Shown: piece by piece, positions 38,767 through 48,438 of the stretch
How the letters are laid out: every line of letters begins with the position of its first letter
Numbering within the stretch: the first letter of the stretch is position 1
NCBI GenBank assembly: GCA_018268035.1
Contig: JAFDXI010000062.1
Coordinates: 1 to 60,101, forward strand
Reading direction: 5' to 3'
Length of the DNA stretch: 60,101 nucleotides
Origin: Bacteroidota bacterium
GTDB taxonomy: Bacteria; Bacteroidota; Bacteroidia; Chitinophagales; Chitinophagaceae
Translations under genes and position numbers: made by a program
Notes under the pieces: generated by a model
Told to the model about the DNA's origin: nothing
Seen by the model: only the letters and a program-made list of their open reading frames with translations
Databases searched by the model: none

Positions 38767-39339
38767 TTGGTACAGGATTCTGAAATACTCAACGGATTAA
38801 AGGCAGGAAATGGGTTTCGCACCAGGTATGAGAAAGTCTTTTATCAACAATATTATTATTTTGTTGATGAGGGCTGCCGTAAATACAATTTGAATTATGA
38901 TGACAGTTTCAGCGCTTACAGTGATGCCCTTTTGTCAGCAATTATCAATATTGTAAATGAGCGCTTTGATGGACGTTCTTCGCTCAAAACCTATCTATAT
39001 CAGGTTTTTTCTAATAAATGTATTGACCTTTTAAGAAAAAATACGACAAATAAACAACAGGTACATAAAACAATGCCAGTTGCCGACACAATGAACCAGT
39101 TGCCAGACTTTACAAGAAATATTGTGGAAAAGCTGATGACCAGTGAATTAAAAGAAAATGTACAACGCCATTTGGAAACGCTTGGTGCTAAGTGCAAGGA
39201 AATCCTGCTACTATTTGAAGACGGATGGTCAGACAAAGACATAGCGGAGCAATTATCTTATAACAGTGCAGCAGTAGCAAAGACAACCCGTCTGAGATGC
39301 CTGGATAAATTACGTGGAAAAATAACCGGAACTAAATAA
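38767..39339 (+). CDS. ECF-like RNA polymerase sigma factor
   Basis: 190 residues. Region 2 spans about 30-90 (DSFSAYSDALLSAIINIV, FDGRSSLKTYLYQVFSNKCIDLLRK) and region 4 about 125-185, with helix-turn-helix LGAKCKEILLLFEDGWSDKDIAEQL and a final RCLDKLRGK. The region 3 linker is missing, as in ECF sigma factors. The only start in frame after the upstream stop TAA is TTG at 38767, which may limit its translation. First gene of a putative operon with an anti-sigma-like protein (65 bases), a small peptide and a TPR-CHAT protein. Confidence 0.85.
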   Translation: MVQDSEILNGLKAGNGFRTRYEKVFYQQYYYFVDEGCRKYNLNYDDSFSAYSDALLSAIINIVNERFDGRSSLKTYLYQVFSNKCIDLLRKNTTNKQQVHKTMPVADTMNQLPDFTRNIVEKLMTSELKENVQRHLETLGAKCKEILLLFEDGWSDKDIAEQLSYNSAAVAKTTRLRCLDKLRGKITGTK

Positions 39340-39404
39340 AAAACCAGGCGTAATCCTGGAATAAAACAAGAATAAACATTAAAATATAATAATACAAAAA
39401 ATAT

Positions 39405-40145
39405 ATGTCCGACAATACTGAATATATTGATTCCTATTTTCAATATCAGTTGAATAGTGAAGAACGCAAGACATTTGAACAACGATGTGAAACTGATAAC
39501 GCTTTCGCAAATGAAGTTGCCATTTATATAGCTTCACGTAAGGCTCTATACAAAACCCTGTTGGAACAAAAGATGCAACAATGGAAAACAGAGGAAATAA
39601 CGGAAAAAATAGAGAGACCTGTAATTTCAATGTCAAAACGCACCACATTCTCCAAATGGTTAATGTATGCTGCTGCAGCCTGTATTTTGCTGGTTGTATC
39701 AATGCTCATATTTGAAAAGACATCTTCTACTAAAAATTATGCTTCCAATTATTTTACAGAAAACTACAGTACATTAGCACATACTATGGATGCTTCTCAC
39801 GATAGTATGCAACTGGGCATTTCTGCTTATAATGACAAAGATTTTACGACAGCAATCCGCTTATTTGAAGGCGTAGCAATTGCCGATCCCAATAACAGCG
39901 ATGCCATAAAATATGCAGGACTCACTTATTTTCAACAAAAGAATTATACTAAAGCAATAGAAAAATTCAATGTACTTTCAACCATGCAATTATTTAGCAA
40001 CCCAGGTGATTTTTTGAAAGCGCTAACTTTATTGGAAAGAAACAATAAAGGTGATAAAGAACAGGCAAAGACACTGCTCGAAAAAGTGAAATCAGAAAAT
40101 GAGGAAGGCAGTAATAATGTTGATGAAATATTGAAAAAATATTAA
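39405..40145 (+). CDS. membrane TPR protein with anti-sigma-like N-terminus
   Basis: 246 residues. Residues 1-80 are soluble and charged (MSDNTEYIDSYFQYQLNSEE, EQRCETDNAFANEVAIYI) and look like the sigma-binding part of Bacteroidota anti-sigma factors that lack the zinc HxxxCxxC motif. One membrane helix follows (about 85-103, WLMYAAAACILLVVSMLIF), then two to three TPR-type helix pairs (about 134-230: MQLGISAYNDKDFTTAIRLF, YAGLTYFQQKNYTKAIEKFN) in the periplasm. It most likely sequesters the sigma factor encoded upstream and senses a signal with its TPR part; this is inferred from architecture and position. Confidence 0.7.
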   Translation: MSDNTEYIDSYFQYQLNSEERKTFEQRCETDNAFANEVAIYIASRKALYKTLLEQKMQQWKTEEITEKIERPVISMSKRTTFSKWLMYAAAACILLVVSMLIFEKTSSTKNYASNYFTENYSTLAHTMDASHDSMQLGISAYNDKDFTTAIRLFEGVAIADPNNSDAIKYAGLTYFQQKNYTKAIEKFNVLSTMQLFSNPGDFLKALTLLERNNKGDKEQAKTLLEKVKSENEEGSNNVDEILKKY

Positions 40146-40194
40146 GCAGGAAAATTCAAGAACACAAAATTAGTTAACAACCAAAAATTACATT

Positions 40195-40362
40195 ATGGAT
40201 CAGACTACAGTACAAACTTTAATTGAAGGAGGAATTCTGGTGGCGTTAACATGGATTGGTAATAGCACCGCCGCAATTGCAAAAGACACTTCAACAGGTG
40301 GTAGTGGTACTGGCGGAAAAGGTGGTGGTACCGGTGATGATGCCGGAAAACCCAAGAAGTAG
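40195..40362 (+). CDS. 55-residue peptide: hydrophobic segment plus Gly-rich tail
   Basis: ATG at 40195-40197, TAG at 40360-40362; 49 bases after the TPR gene and 36 before the CHAT gene, same strand. The sequence begins MDQTTVQTLIEGG, continues with a hydrophobic stretch ILVALTWIGNSTAAIA (about 14-29) and ends in a low-complexity Gly/Thr/Lys tail. Such a layout is compatible with a membrane-inserted or exported peptide, or a protease substrate. The Gly-Gly at 12-13 resembles a double-glycine leader, but no peptidase-exporter is near. No family known to me. Coding potential is supported by position and length, not by homology. Confidence 0.6.
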   Translation: MDQTTVQTLIEGGILVALTWIGNSTAAIAKDTSTGGSGTGGKGGGTGDDAGKPKK

Positions 40363-40398
40363 CCAGATTATACCATAAAAAAAGTTTATTTACAGTTC

Positions 40399-43173
40399 AT
40401 GAAAAAACAAATAATTTGTTTCATTATTATTTTTCATCTACTGGCAGGGCTTTTTTTGAATTGCATTGCTCAAAACCCTACACCTGCAAATATCTTAAAC
40501 AGAATTACTGATATTGAGGAAAACCCTTCTTATTCCGATGCAGTAAAGTTATTGCACTTTTATAGTTTAAAAGACTCTTTGGACCATAAAAACGTTTACA
40601 AAGATTCTGATTATGCCACCATACTTTTTAAAATTGGGATTAAAGAAGCCCACATAAATAATAATTATTCCGGCGCAATCCAAAACATCAATAATGCCAT
40701 TCAAATAAATTTATCAGCCCGCGGAAAAGGTTCTAAGTATAATATTTTAAAATACTATTTTAATATAGCCCAATATTACCGGATTGCAGGTTTGACCAAC
40801 AAAGCTTTAACGTATTACGACAGCACTATCAGCTTCTCAAAGTCATTTGCTGATACCACAAATTTTCCTATGTTTTCAAAATACAATAAAGCATATCTTC
40901 TCTTTGAATTAGGTGACTATCAAAAAGCTATTGAGCAAAGTATTGAAGGAATGCAGTATGCTTTACAAAAACAAAACACTTCCTATTACCTTGGCTTCTT
41001 AAACCAGGAAGCGCAGGCATTATGTTTCTCGGGGAATTATGCGGAAGCGACACAACAGGCAAACAAAGCAATTATTGAAGCCCACAATCAAAATGACTTT
41101 TTTGAATTGGCAACCGCATTAAAAACAAAAGGATTTTTAGCTCAACGTACCAGGGATTTTCGCAGGTCAGACTCCTTGTTCAGGAAGGCAATTGAAGAAA
41201 GGAAAAGAACCAGCTATCAAGACCAGGTAGCAACAGATTATAATGATTATGCCAATTTTTTTCTTGACAGTCTGAATGATTTTAAAAATGCAAAAAAATA
41301 TTATTTACAAAGCCTGTCGTACGGAAAAGCATTAAAAGATTCAATTGTATTAGCAAGGTCTACAATTAATATTGGTGAAATTTATTATGAACAAGACGAT
41401 TATAAAAGCGCTTTTAACTATTCCACAGAAGCATTAAACTTTTTTAATTTACAATTACCAAAAAACAGCCTGTTGCCTCCCTCTGCAGATAAATTAGAAG
41501 TGATTGGTTCAAAAGAGCTGGTACTCGTCATTATGCGCAATAGGGTTAAAAGTTTATTAGCCCTTTATACTACTGCCAAAAACAAGGAATACCTGAATGC
41601 CTGCCTTCAAACAGCAAAAGTCACAGATTCATTTCTTACAAATATGCGCCACTTGCAAACCGGCACTGAAAGCAAATTATTCTGGCGTGATAAAACAACC
41701 GGCTTATATGAGAGTGCAATCAATGCATGTTTCCTTGCCAATAATCCAAAAGACGCATTTTATTTTATGGAGAAAAGCAGGGCTGTTTTATTAAGTGACA
41801 AACTCAACGAATTAAATGCTACATCTTATCTTTCAAAAGCAGATGCAGGTTTACAGGAAAATTATGAATTAAAAATTATTGAGCTGGAGCAAAAAATGAC
41901 AAGCCTGCCTGTTGTATCATCACAATACCAAAAGCTGCAATTACAATTATTGGGAGTAAAAAATCAATATGAACAATTCATTAAATCGCTCGAGCAAAAA
42001 TACCCTGTATATTACCAGTATAAATATGCCAGCAATGTCCCAACACTTGAAGATTTCCAATCCTACCTTGCCAAGAATCATCAATGCTTTGTTGATTATT
42101 ATTTTGGTGATTCTGCTTCTTACATTTTAGCAATTACTCAAGCCAAAACAAGTTTTATCAAATTATCACTTCAGGATTTTAATCAGCAAACACTCTCTGA
42201 TTTTTTGGAAATATGTTCCAACAAAGAAAAACTTAACAACAATTATCATTCATTCGCGGTTCTATCCAATTCAATCTATAAAAAAATATTCAAGCCATTA
42301 TCATTACCCAATGGACGTGTGGTGATTTGTACTGAAAAAACAATTATACCATTCGAAGCTTTATGTACAGACAATACCGGCGAAACATTTTTATTGAAAG
42401 ACTATAGTTTTAATTATGTTTATTCTGCCAACTTTTTATTAATTAAATTTAATACTTCAACTGCACAAGGAAACTTTGCTGGTTTTGCACCCGTTTCATT
42501 TCAACAATATCTTGGCGTTCAAAGTCTGAAAAATTCGGCTACGGCACTGAGTGCTTCTGGTGCATTTTATTCTGGTGACAAATTATTCACCAACAAATCT
42601 GCAACCCGTAATAACTTTTTTAATTATGCAGGCAACTATACTGTCATCAATATTTTCTCACATGCTAAAGCTGATACAACCGATAATGAACCTGTATTAT
42701 TTATGCAGGACTCATTAATATATTTATCTGAATTGCAGTTATTAAACAACCCGGCAACACAACTGGCTTTATTAAGTGCCTGCCAGACTAATGTGGGCAG
42801 ACTGGCAACAGGTGAAGGCATTTTTAGTTTGGCAAGAGGTTTCGCAGCAGCAGGCATACCTTCAGTTGCTGCTACATTATGGAAAGCAGATGAACAATCT
42901 ATTTATGCTATCACTGAAAGTTTCAACAGGTATTTATCTCAGGGCATGAATAAAGATGAAGCATTGCAAAAAGCAAAACTGGATTTCCTCAAATCAGGGA
43001 GCAAAGAAAAAATGCTTCCTTATTACTGGGCCAATATGATTTTGATAGGAAATACTGATGCAATTCATTTTTCATCCAACCATAATTATAATACAATATG
43101 GATAATTGTAACTGTTGTGCTTGTTATATTTATTTTGTTGGTATTATTCATCCGTAAAAAAAGGAAATTATAA
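40399..43173 (+). CDS. secreted, membrane-tethered TPR-CHAT (caspase-like) protein
   Basis: 924 residues. Signal peptide 1-25 ([22 protein letters not shown] then IAQ). Residues ~60-430 contain many TPR-like helix pairs ([38 protein letters not shown]). A coiled-coil-like segment is near 485-525 ([15 protein letters not shown]). The CHAT domain is ~560-890 with the His of [10 protein letters not shown] (His755) and Cys of [12 protein letters not shown] (Cys795), so the dyad is intact. A membrane helix lies at ~900-918, then RKKRKL. By the positive-inside rule the TPR and CHAT parts would be periplasmic. CHAT proteins are cysteine peptidases of the caspase/separase clan. The natural target is unknown; the small neighbour is a candidate. 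It overlaps odhB by 6 bases. Confidence 0.85.
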   Translation: MKKQIICFIIIFHLLAGLFLNCIAQNPTPANILNRITDIEENPSYSDAVKLLHFYSLKDSLDHKNVYKDSDYATILFKIGIKEAHINNNYSGAIQNINNAIQINLSARGKGSKYNILKYYFNIAQYYRIAGLTNKALTYYDSTISFSKSFADTTNFPMFSKYNKAYLLFELGDYQKAIEQSIEGMQYALQKQNTSYYLGFLNQEAQALCFSGNYAEATQQANKAIIEAHNQNDFFELATALKTKGFLAQRTRDFRRSDSLFRKAIEERKRTSYQDQVATDYNDYANFFLDSLNDFKNAKKYYLQSLSYGKALKDSIVLARSTINIGEIYYEQDDYKSAFNYSTEALNFFNLQLPKNSLLPPSADKLEVIGSKELVLVIMRNRVKSLLALYTTAKNKEYLNACLQTAKVTDSFLTNMRHLQTGTESKLFWRDKTTGLYESAINACFLANNPKDAFYFMEKSRAVLLSDKLNELNATSYLSKADAGLQENYELKIIELEQKMTSLPVVSSQYQKLQLQLLGVKNQYEQFIKSLEQKYPVYYQYKYASNVPTLEDFQSYLAKNHQCFVDYYFGDSASYILAITQAKTSFIKLSLQDFNQQTLSDFLEICSNKEKLNNNYHSFAVLSNSIYKKIFKPLSLPNGRVVICTEKTIIPFEALCTDNTGETFLLKDYSFNYVYSANFLLIKFNTSTAQGNFAGFAPVSFQQYLGVQSLKNSATALSASGAFYSGDKLFTNKSATRNNFFNYAGNYTVINIFSHAKADTTDNEPVLFMQDSLIYLSELQLLNNPATQLALLSACQTNVGRLATGEGIFSLARGFAAAGIPSVAATLWKADEQSIYAITESFNRYLSQGMNKDEALQKAKLDFLKSGSKEKMLPYYWANMILIGNTDAIHFSSNHNYNTIWIIVTVVLVIFILLVLFIRKKRKL

Positions 43174-44769
43174 TTCCAGCAAAGCTTTTATGGGATCTTT
43201 TGGATACAAAAGTAATTCCGGATTTTCCAGTATTTCTTTTACACGCACCAGGAAGCTTACACTCTCTCTCCCATCAATGATGCGATGGTCATAACTTAAA
43301 GCGATATACATCATTGGCCTTATTACAACCTGCCCGTTTATTGCCATTGGCCTTTCCTGTATTTTGTGCATCCCGAGAATTGCACTTTGAGGGAGATTGA
43401 TAATGGGTGTACTCATCAGGCTCCCAAATACGCCACCATTTGTGATTGTGAATGTACCGCCCTGCAGGTCTTCAGCTGTAAGTTTACTATCGCGTGCTTT
43501 ACCTGCAAGTTCAATCACCTTCTTTTCAACCTCAGCCATGCTCAGGCTTTCCACATTACGCATCACCGGTACAGTTAATCCTCTTGGCGTGCTTACTGCA
43601 ATGCTGATATCTGCGTAATCATGATATACCAATTCATCCCCATCAATATAAGCATTCACAGCAGGCCATTCGTTCAATGCAACAGCACAGGCTTTTGCAA
43701 AAAAGCTCATGAAGCCAAGGTTTACACCATGTGTTTTATTAAATACTTCTTTATATTGTTTTCGTACTTCCATGATGCGGGTCATATCCACTTCATTAAA
43801 AGTAGTAAGCATTGCTGTAGTATTTTTTGATTCTACCAGGCGCCTGCTAATTGTTTTTCTTAGATTCGTCATCTTCACCCTGCGTTCATTTCGGCTGCCT
43901 AATTCCTGGTTTGTAAATGCCTGTTTTGCAGGATGAGATAATGCTTCCAATACATCATGTTTTAATATTCTGCCGTTGCTACCAGTTGGTTTAATTTCAG
44001 ATGGGCTAACTTTTTTATCTGCCATCATTGCAGTAGCAACAGGTGTTGCTTTGGGTTGTTGTATCACAACTGCAGGCTTGCTTTCTGTTTGAACATTTGT
44101 TGTTGCAGTGTTGGTTGATGTTTCAGATTTTTGATCTGTTGCACCCACCGGTTTACTTTCAGCAACTGCCACATCAGTATTGATTGTAGCCACCACATCA
44201 CCAATTTTTAAAACATCTCCTTCTTTTGCTAATTGTTTTAATTCACCTGCCTCATCAGCATTCATTTCAAAAGTTGCTTTTTCACTTTCCAATTCTGCAA
44301 TTACTTCATCCCTTTGAACAAGGTCACCAGTATTTTTTGCCCATTTCAATAAAGTAACTTCACTGATAGATTCACCAACGGTTGGAACTTTTAATTCGAT
44401 TATACCTTTTCCCGCAGCCACAGCCTGAACAGCAGGTGCTGATGCTTCAACGACAGGTTTATCTTCTGTTTGCTCAATAATTACTTCCGGGCGTTTTAAT
44501 CCACCTGCTTTAGCATTAGCTGCAACCGGTGCAGCAGCATTTTCATCAATATTTGCAAGCACTGCTCCAATATTGATAGTATCTCCTTCGTTCGCAATTA
44601 ATTTGATGACACCACTTTGTTCGGCATTGACTTCAAATGTTGCCTTCTCACTTTCCAGCTCTGCAATTACTTCATCCCTTTCAACATATTCACCTTCTTT
44701 TTTCAACCATTTTAATAGTGTTACCTCACTAATGGATTCTCCTACCGGCGGAACTTTTATTTCAATCAT
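43168..44769 (-). CDS. odhB: 2-oxoglutarate dehydrogenase E2 component (dihydrolipoyl succinyltransferase)
   Basis: 533 residues. Two nearly identical lipoyl domains lie at ~1-75 and ~122-197, each with [15 protein letters not shown] and a lipoylated Lys (about 42 and 164). A Pro/Ala/Thr linker, a peripheral-subunit-binding domain ([21 protein letters not shown] in overlapping order) and the catalytic acyltransferase follow, with [16 protein letters not shown] holding the catalytic His/Asp. It transfers the succinyl group from E1 to CoA in the TCA cycle. Downstream of sucA on the same strand (170 bases); E3 (lpd) is not nearby. The duplicated lipoyl domain is unusual compared with single-domain E. 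coli SucB. Confidence 0.93.
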   Translation of the reverse strand: MIEIKVPPVGESISEVTLLKWLKKEGEYVERDEVIAELESEKATFEVNAEQSGVIKLIANEGDTINIGAVLANIDENAAAPVAANAKAGGLKRPEVIIEQTEDKPVVEASAPAVQAVAAGKGIIELKVPTVGESISEVTLLKWAKNTGDLVQRDEVIAELESEKATFEMNADEAGELKQLAKEGDVLKIGDVVATINTDVAVAESKPVGATDQKSETSTNTATTNVQTESKPAVVIQQPKATPVATAMMADKKVSPSEIKPTGSNGRILKHDVLEALSHPAKQAFTNQELGSRNERRVKMTNLRKTISRRLVESKNTTAMLTTFNEVDMTRIMEVRKQYKEVFNKTHGVNLGFMSFFAKACAVALNEWPAVNAYIDGDELVYHDYADISIAVSTPRGLTVPVMRNVESLSMAEVEKKVIELAGKARDSKLTAEDLQGGTFTITNGGVFGSLMSTPIINLPQSAILGMHKIQERPMAINGQVVIRPMMYIALSYDHRIIDGRESVSFLVRVKEILENPELLLYPKDPIKALLEL

Positions 44770-44939
44770 AACTATGGATTCTTAATTCTTGTTTTTATTT
44801 TTCAGGTATTTACGATGTTATCGAATCAGTGATATTTATTTATCATTCGAAGCAATATTGATAAATAGAGCTTCTTACAATTCCTGTTATTCCATTCAAA
44901 GATATTCGCCATTTCAATAACTCTTTTACATAATGGTTA

Positions 44940-47723
44940 TTAAATGTTGAAAGCTGTATCAATTATCTGAGCCTGCTCCTGAGCATGCACTTTAGAATAT
45001 CCGGTTGCAGTGGATGCACTGGCGCTCCTGCTGATAACACCATAATTTATATTTTTCAGATTCATTTGCAGAAATGAAGCAGCCCCCATATTTAATGGTT
45101 CTTCCTGAACCCAAAACCACACAGCTTTACTATATTTTTTGTACAGGTCATTAAGTTGTTTAACAGGCAACGGATAAATCTGTTCCATCCTTATTAATGC
45201 AATATCTTTACGGTTATCTTTTTGTTTTCTTTCAGCCAGTTCAAAATATAATTTACCACTGCAAAACAACACTTTTTTAATCTGTGCAGCGTCTGTTACT
45301 GTTGCATCATCAATTGTTTCTTTGAAACCACCTTGTGTAAATTCAGTTACATCGCTGTAGCTACCATGATACCTTAAGTATCCTTTAGGTGAAAAATTAA
45401 TAAGTGGTTTGCGGAAATGCCATGCCAATTGACGTCTTAATGCATGAAATAAATTAGCAGCCGTAGTGATGTTGGTGATAACAAGATTTAATTGCGCACA
45501 CAGTTGTAAATATCTTTCCATCCTCGCACTACTATGTTCTGGTCCTTGTCCTTCATATCCATGAGGCAACAACATAACGATACCATTCATACGGTTCCAC
45601 TTTTGTTCGCTACTTGAAATAAACTGGTCTATCATGGTTTGAGCGCCATTACTGAAATCACCAAACTGTGCTTCCCATAAAACAAGAGCATTCGGGTTTG
45701 CCAACGCATAACCATATTCAAAACCTAAAACACCATATTCACTTAATAAAGAATTATAAATAAAAAATTTCTTTTGATCTGATGTAAAATGATTGAGTCG
45801 GTTATACGATTTATCATTATCCTCATCCCTCAACACTGCATGACGGTGGCTGAATGTGCCGCGGCAAACATCCTGTCCACTCATTCGTACAATTTTCCCT
45901 TCAGTCAAAATAGAAGCATAAGCTAACAACTCTCCTGTTGCCCAGTCTATCTTTTTCTCTGTTTCAAACAGTTTGACTTTATCCTGCAGGAGTTTATCAA
46001 TTTTTTTTAACGGATGAAAATCGGCAGGCCATTTCATCAATCCATCAAATAAAAATTTTAACTGTTCAGAACTGATTGCTGTTATAGGTGAAGATTCAAA
46101 ATCCTGTGGTGTGGCTTTGGAGAGGCTGCGCCACCATTCTTCCGGTTGTTGGTATTTGTAAGGCAAAGGATGTTGTTTCACTTCATCCAATCGTTCTTGC
46201 AAATCGCTCCAGAATTTTTTCTCCATTTGAGTTGCCAATTCCTGTGCATCCGGCTCGCCATGTTCTTTTAAATATTTTGTATAAACTTCCCGTGGATTAG
46301 GATGGCCATCAATTAGTTTATATAAATGTGGTTGAGTATATTTCGGGTCATCTCCTTCATTATGGCCATGACGGCGATAACAAACCATGTCAATAAAGAT
46401 ATCCTGATTAAATTCCTGGCGGTAACGTGTTGCAATCTCCACACATTTTATCACTGCTTCAGGGTCATCACCATTTACATGAAAAACCGGTGCCTGTATT
46501 GCACCAGCCAACGATGTACAATAATCAGAACTTCTTGCATCATCAAAATCTGTAGTGAAACCAATTTGATTATTAATAACAAAATGAATAGTTCCACCAG
46601 TATAATAACCTTTCAGGTCGCTCATCTGTATCACTTCATATACAATACCCTGTCCTGCAAGCGATGCATCACCATGAATTAAAATCGGAAGTATTTTATC
46701 ATACTCACTATCATATAATATATCTGCTTTTGCTCTTGAAAAACCAACTACAACAGGATCAACAGCTTCAAGGTGCGAAGGGTTGGGCATTAATTTTAAA
46801 TGAACCTTTTTGCCATTGATTGTTTCAATTTCACTACCAAAGCCCATGTGATATTTTACGTCTCCGCTACCCATAGTCTGATCCACTTTAGCAGTGCCCT
46901 CAAACTCACTAAATATCTGTTCATAAGTTTTGCCAAGTATATTGGCCAATACATTCAGCCTTCCACGGTGTGCCATACCTATCACTACTTCTTCCACGCC
47001 ATGATCTGCTGCAACCTGGATGATGGTATCCAATGCAGGTATTGTTGTTTCTCCACCTTCTAAAGAAAATCTTTTCTGTCCTACATATTTTGTATGCAGG
47101 AACTTTTCAAACATCACACCCTGGTTCAGCTTTTCAAGTATCCTTTTCTTTGTTTCAAATGGAAGTGGGTTTACAAACTTTTTCTCCACTTCATTTGTCA
47201 GCCATTCTATTTGTTTCTGGTTGCTGATATATTTGAACTCAATACCTACATGTGAAGCATAACATTCTTTTAGATGTTCAAGAATATTGCGTAAAGTGGT
47301 CTCACCTAAACCAACAAGGTTACCCGCCTGGAATGTTTTATCAAGATCGTCATCGCTCAAACCAAAAAACTGCAAATCGAGGTTCGCACCACGATCTTTA
47401 CGTTGACGAATAGGGTTGGTATTAGCAATTAAATGGCCTTTATTCCTATATCCAAGTATTAACCGATAAACACGGATTTCTTTCATCCAATCCGTTTTGG
47501 CTTCAGGATTAGATGTCAGGGTTTCTGTAGTTTTTACAGGTATTAAAACGTCTGAGTCAATGGCAGCTTTTCCATTTAGACCACCACTTGAAACAGCAAA
47601 ATCAAAACCTTCAAAAAATTTCTTTAACTCAGGGTCAACACTATTTGGGTCCTTAACAAAATCCTGATACAAACTATCAATATAAGCCGGATCCGAGCTC
47701 ATGATATATGAAAAATCCTTCAT
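44940..47723 (-). CDS. sucA: 2-oxoglutarate dehydrogenase E1 component
   Basis: 927 residues, normal for the thiamine-diphosphate-dependent E1, which decarboxylates 2-oxoglutarate. Seen are the N-terminal E1 helix (YIDSLYQDFVKDPNSVDPEL), VVIGMAHRGRLNVLANILGK, HGDASLAGQGIVYEV, YRRHGHNEGDDPK(Y)TQP (TDP region) and VWFWVQEEPLNMGAAS near the end. The first ATG is used; another lies seven codons on. Together with odhB it forms the E1-E2 pair of the TCA-cycle complex. Confidence 0.96.
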   Translation of the reverse strand: MKDFSYIMSSDPAYIDSLYQDFVKDPNSVDPELKKFFEGFDFAVSSGGLNGKAAIDSDVLIPVKTTETLTSNPEAKTDWMKEIRVYRLILGYRNKGHLIANTNPIRQRKDRGANLDLQFFGLSDDDLDKTFQAGNLVGLGETTLRNILEHLKECYASHVGIEFKYISNQKQIEWLTNEVEKKFVNPLPFETKKRILEKLNQGVMFEKFLHTKYVGQKRFSLEGGETTIPALDTIIQVAADHGVEEVVIGMAHRGRLNVLANILGKTYEQIFSEFEGTAKVDQTMGSGDVKYHMGFGSEIETINGKKVHLKLMPNPSHLEAVDPVVVGFSRAKADILYDSEYDKILPILIHGDASLAGQGIVYEVIQMSDLKGYYTGGTIHFVINNQIGFTTDFDDARSSDYCTSLAGAIQAPVFHVNGDDPEAVIKCVEIATRYRQEFNQDIFIDMVCYRRHGHNEGDDPKYTQPHLYKLIDGHPNPREVYTKYLKEHGEPDAQELATQMEKKFWSDLQERLDEVKQHPLPYKYQQPEEWWRSLSKATPQDFESSPITAISSEQLKFLFDGLMKWPADFHPLKKIDKLLQDKVKLFETEKKIDWATGELLAYASILTEGKIVRMSGQDVCRGTFSHRHAVLRDEDNDKSYNRLNHFTSDQKKFFIYNSLLSEYGVLGFEYGYALANPNALVLWEAQFGDFSNGAQTMIDQFISSSEQKWNRMNGIVMLLPHGYEGQGPEHSSARMERYLQLCAQLNLVITNITTAANLFHALRRQLAWHFRKPLINFSPKGYLRYHGSYSDVTEFTQGGFKETIDDATVTDAAQIKKVLFCSGKLYFELAERKQKDNRKDIALIRMEQIYPLPVKQLNDLYKKYSKAVWFWVQEEPLNMGAASFLQMNLKNINYGVISRSASASTATGYSKVHAQEQAQIIDTAFNI

Positions 47724-47912
47724 GGAGGCAATTTATCGAGTTATTTATTGATTTTGCATGCAAATATCGTTTATTTTAAGGGAGGTTTTAAAAACTAATG
47801 TATCTAAATAACTGTTTAAAAAAATAAAATCAACAGCACATTTTATTTAATCCCTGAAAAATGGATGAAAAAAACTTAAAAATAAATTTGTAGAGCAAAA
47901 GACGAAAACCCT

Positions 47913-47920
47913 TATCTTTG
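47913..47920 (+). promoter_or_regulatory. -7 promoter element of rpsT
   Basis: TATCTTTG followed by CCGCCCG; exact TAnnTTTG, with TTTG at 47887-47890 as a possible -33 element 22 bases upstream. It overlaps the region before the rpsT ATG, giving a leader of about 12 bases. Confidence 0.7.
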
Positions 47921-47938
47921 CCGCCCGAAAATAATATT

Positions 47939-48190
47939 ATGGCAAATCATAAAGCTACCAGGAAAGATGTGCGTCAGGCAACAAAACGCAGGGAACGCAA
48001 TAAATATTATGGCAAAACCACGCGTAATGCAATTCGTGATTTGAAGGCATCAAAAGATGAAAAGGCTTATAGTGAATCATTACCTTCTGTAATTTCAATG
48101 ATTGATAAACTTGCAAGAAGAGGTATTATTCATAAAAATAAAGCCAGCAACCTCAAGAGAAAACTTTCCAAAAAAACAGCAACCGCTTAA
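47939..48190 (+). CDS. rpsT: 30S ribosomal protein S20
   Basis: 83 residues from ATG 47939-47941, beginning MANHKATRKDVRQATKRRER. The three-helix basic protein is Lys/Arg rich throughout and ends KRKLSKKTATA. A longer frame beginning at 47918 would start inside the promoter. Monocistronic, with its own terminator. Confidence 0.97.
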   Translation: MANHKATRKDVRQATKRRERNKYYGKTTRNAIRDLKASKDEKAYSESLPSVISMIDKLARRGIIHKNKASNLKRKLSKKTATA

Positions 48191-48216
48191 AAATATTTCG
48201 TTGTTGAATGTAAAAG

Positions 48217-48244
48217 TCCCCTGCAATTGCGGGGGATTTTTTTT
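48217..48244 (+). terminator. rho-independent terminator of rpsT
   Basis: Stem TCCCCTGC/GCGGGGGA (one T.G pair) with an AATT loop and eight T. Confidence 0.88.
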
Positions 48245-48438
48245 GTTTGATACTTACCGGCGTAAATTCACCAATTCAACGACGTCGATTTTTCTTTGTA
48301 ACACTATATTCTGAAAAATCAAATGACCACTTATCAAAAGCATTTTGAATAAATCATTCTTATTGCTAACTATTAACTGAATGAGATATTTTTAATCCTT
48401 CCGTTTTTGTAAGTTCGCTTCAACGAATACCTACGCTC

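Noticed and set aside
40195-40362. The 55-residue peptide as a double-glycine bacteriocin
   Set aside because: Only the Gly-Gly and a hydrophobic stretch fit; no C39 peptidase-exporter or immunity gene is nearby. Kept only as a possibility.
38690-43173. The CHAT cassette as a type III-E CRISPR (craspase) system
   Set aside because: No gRAMP, Cas or CRISPR array is present, and the CHAT protein has a signal peptide and membrane anchor.
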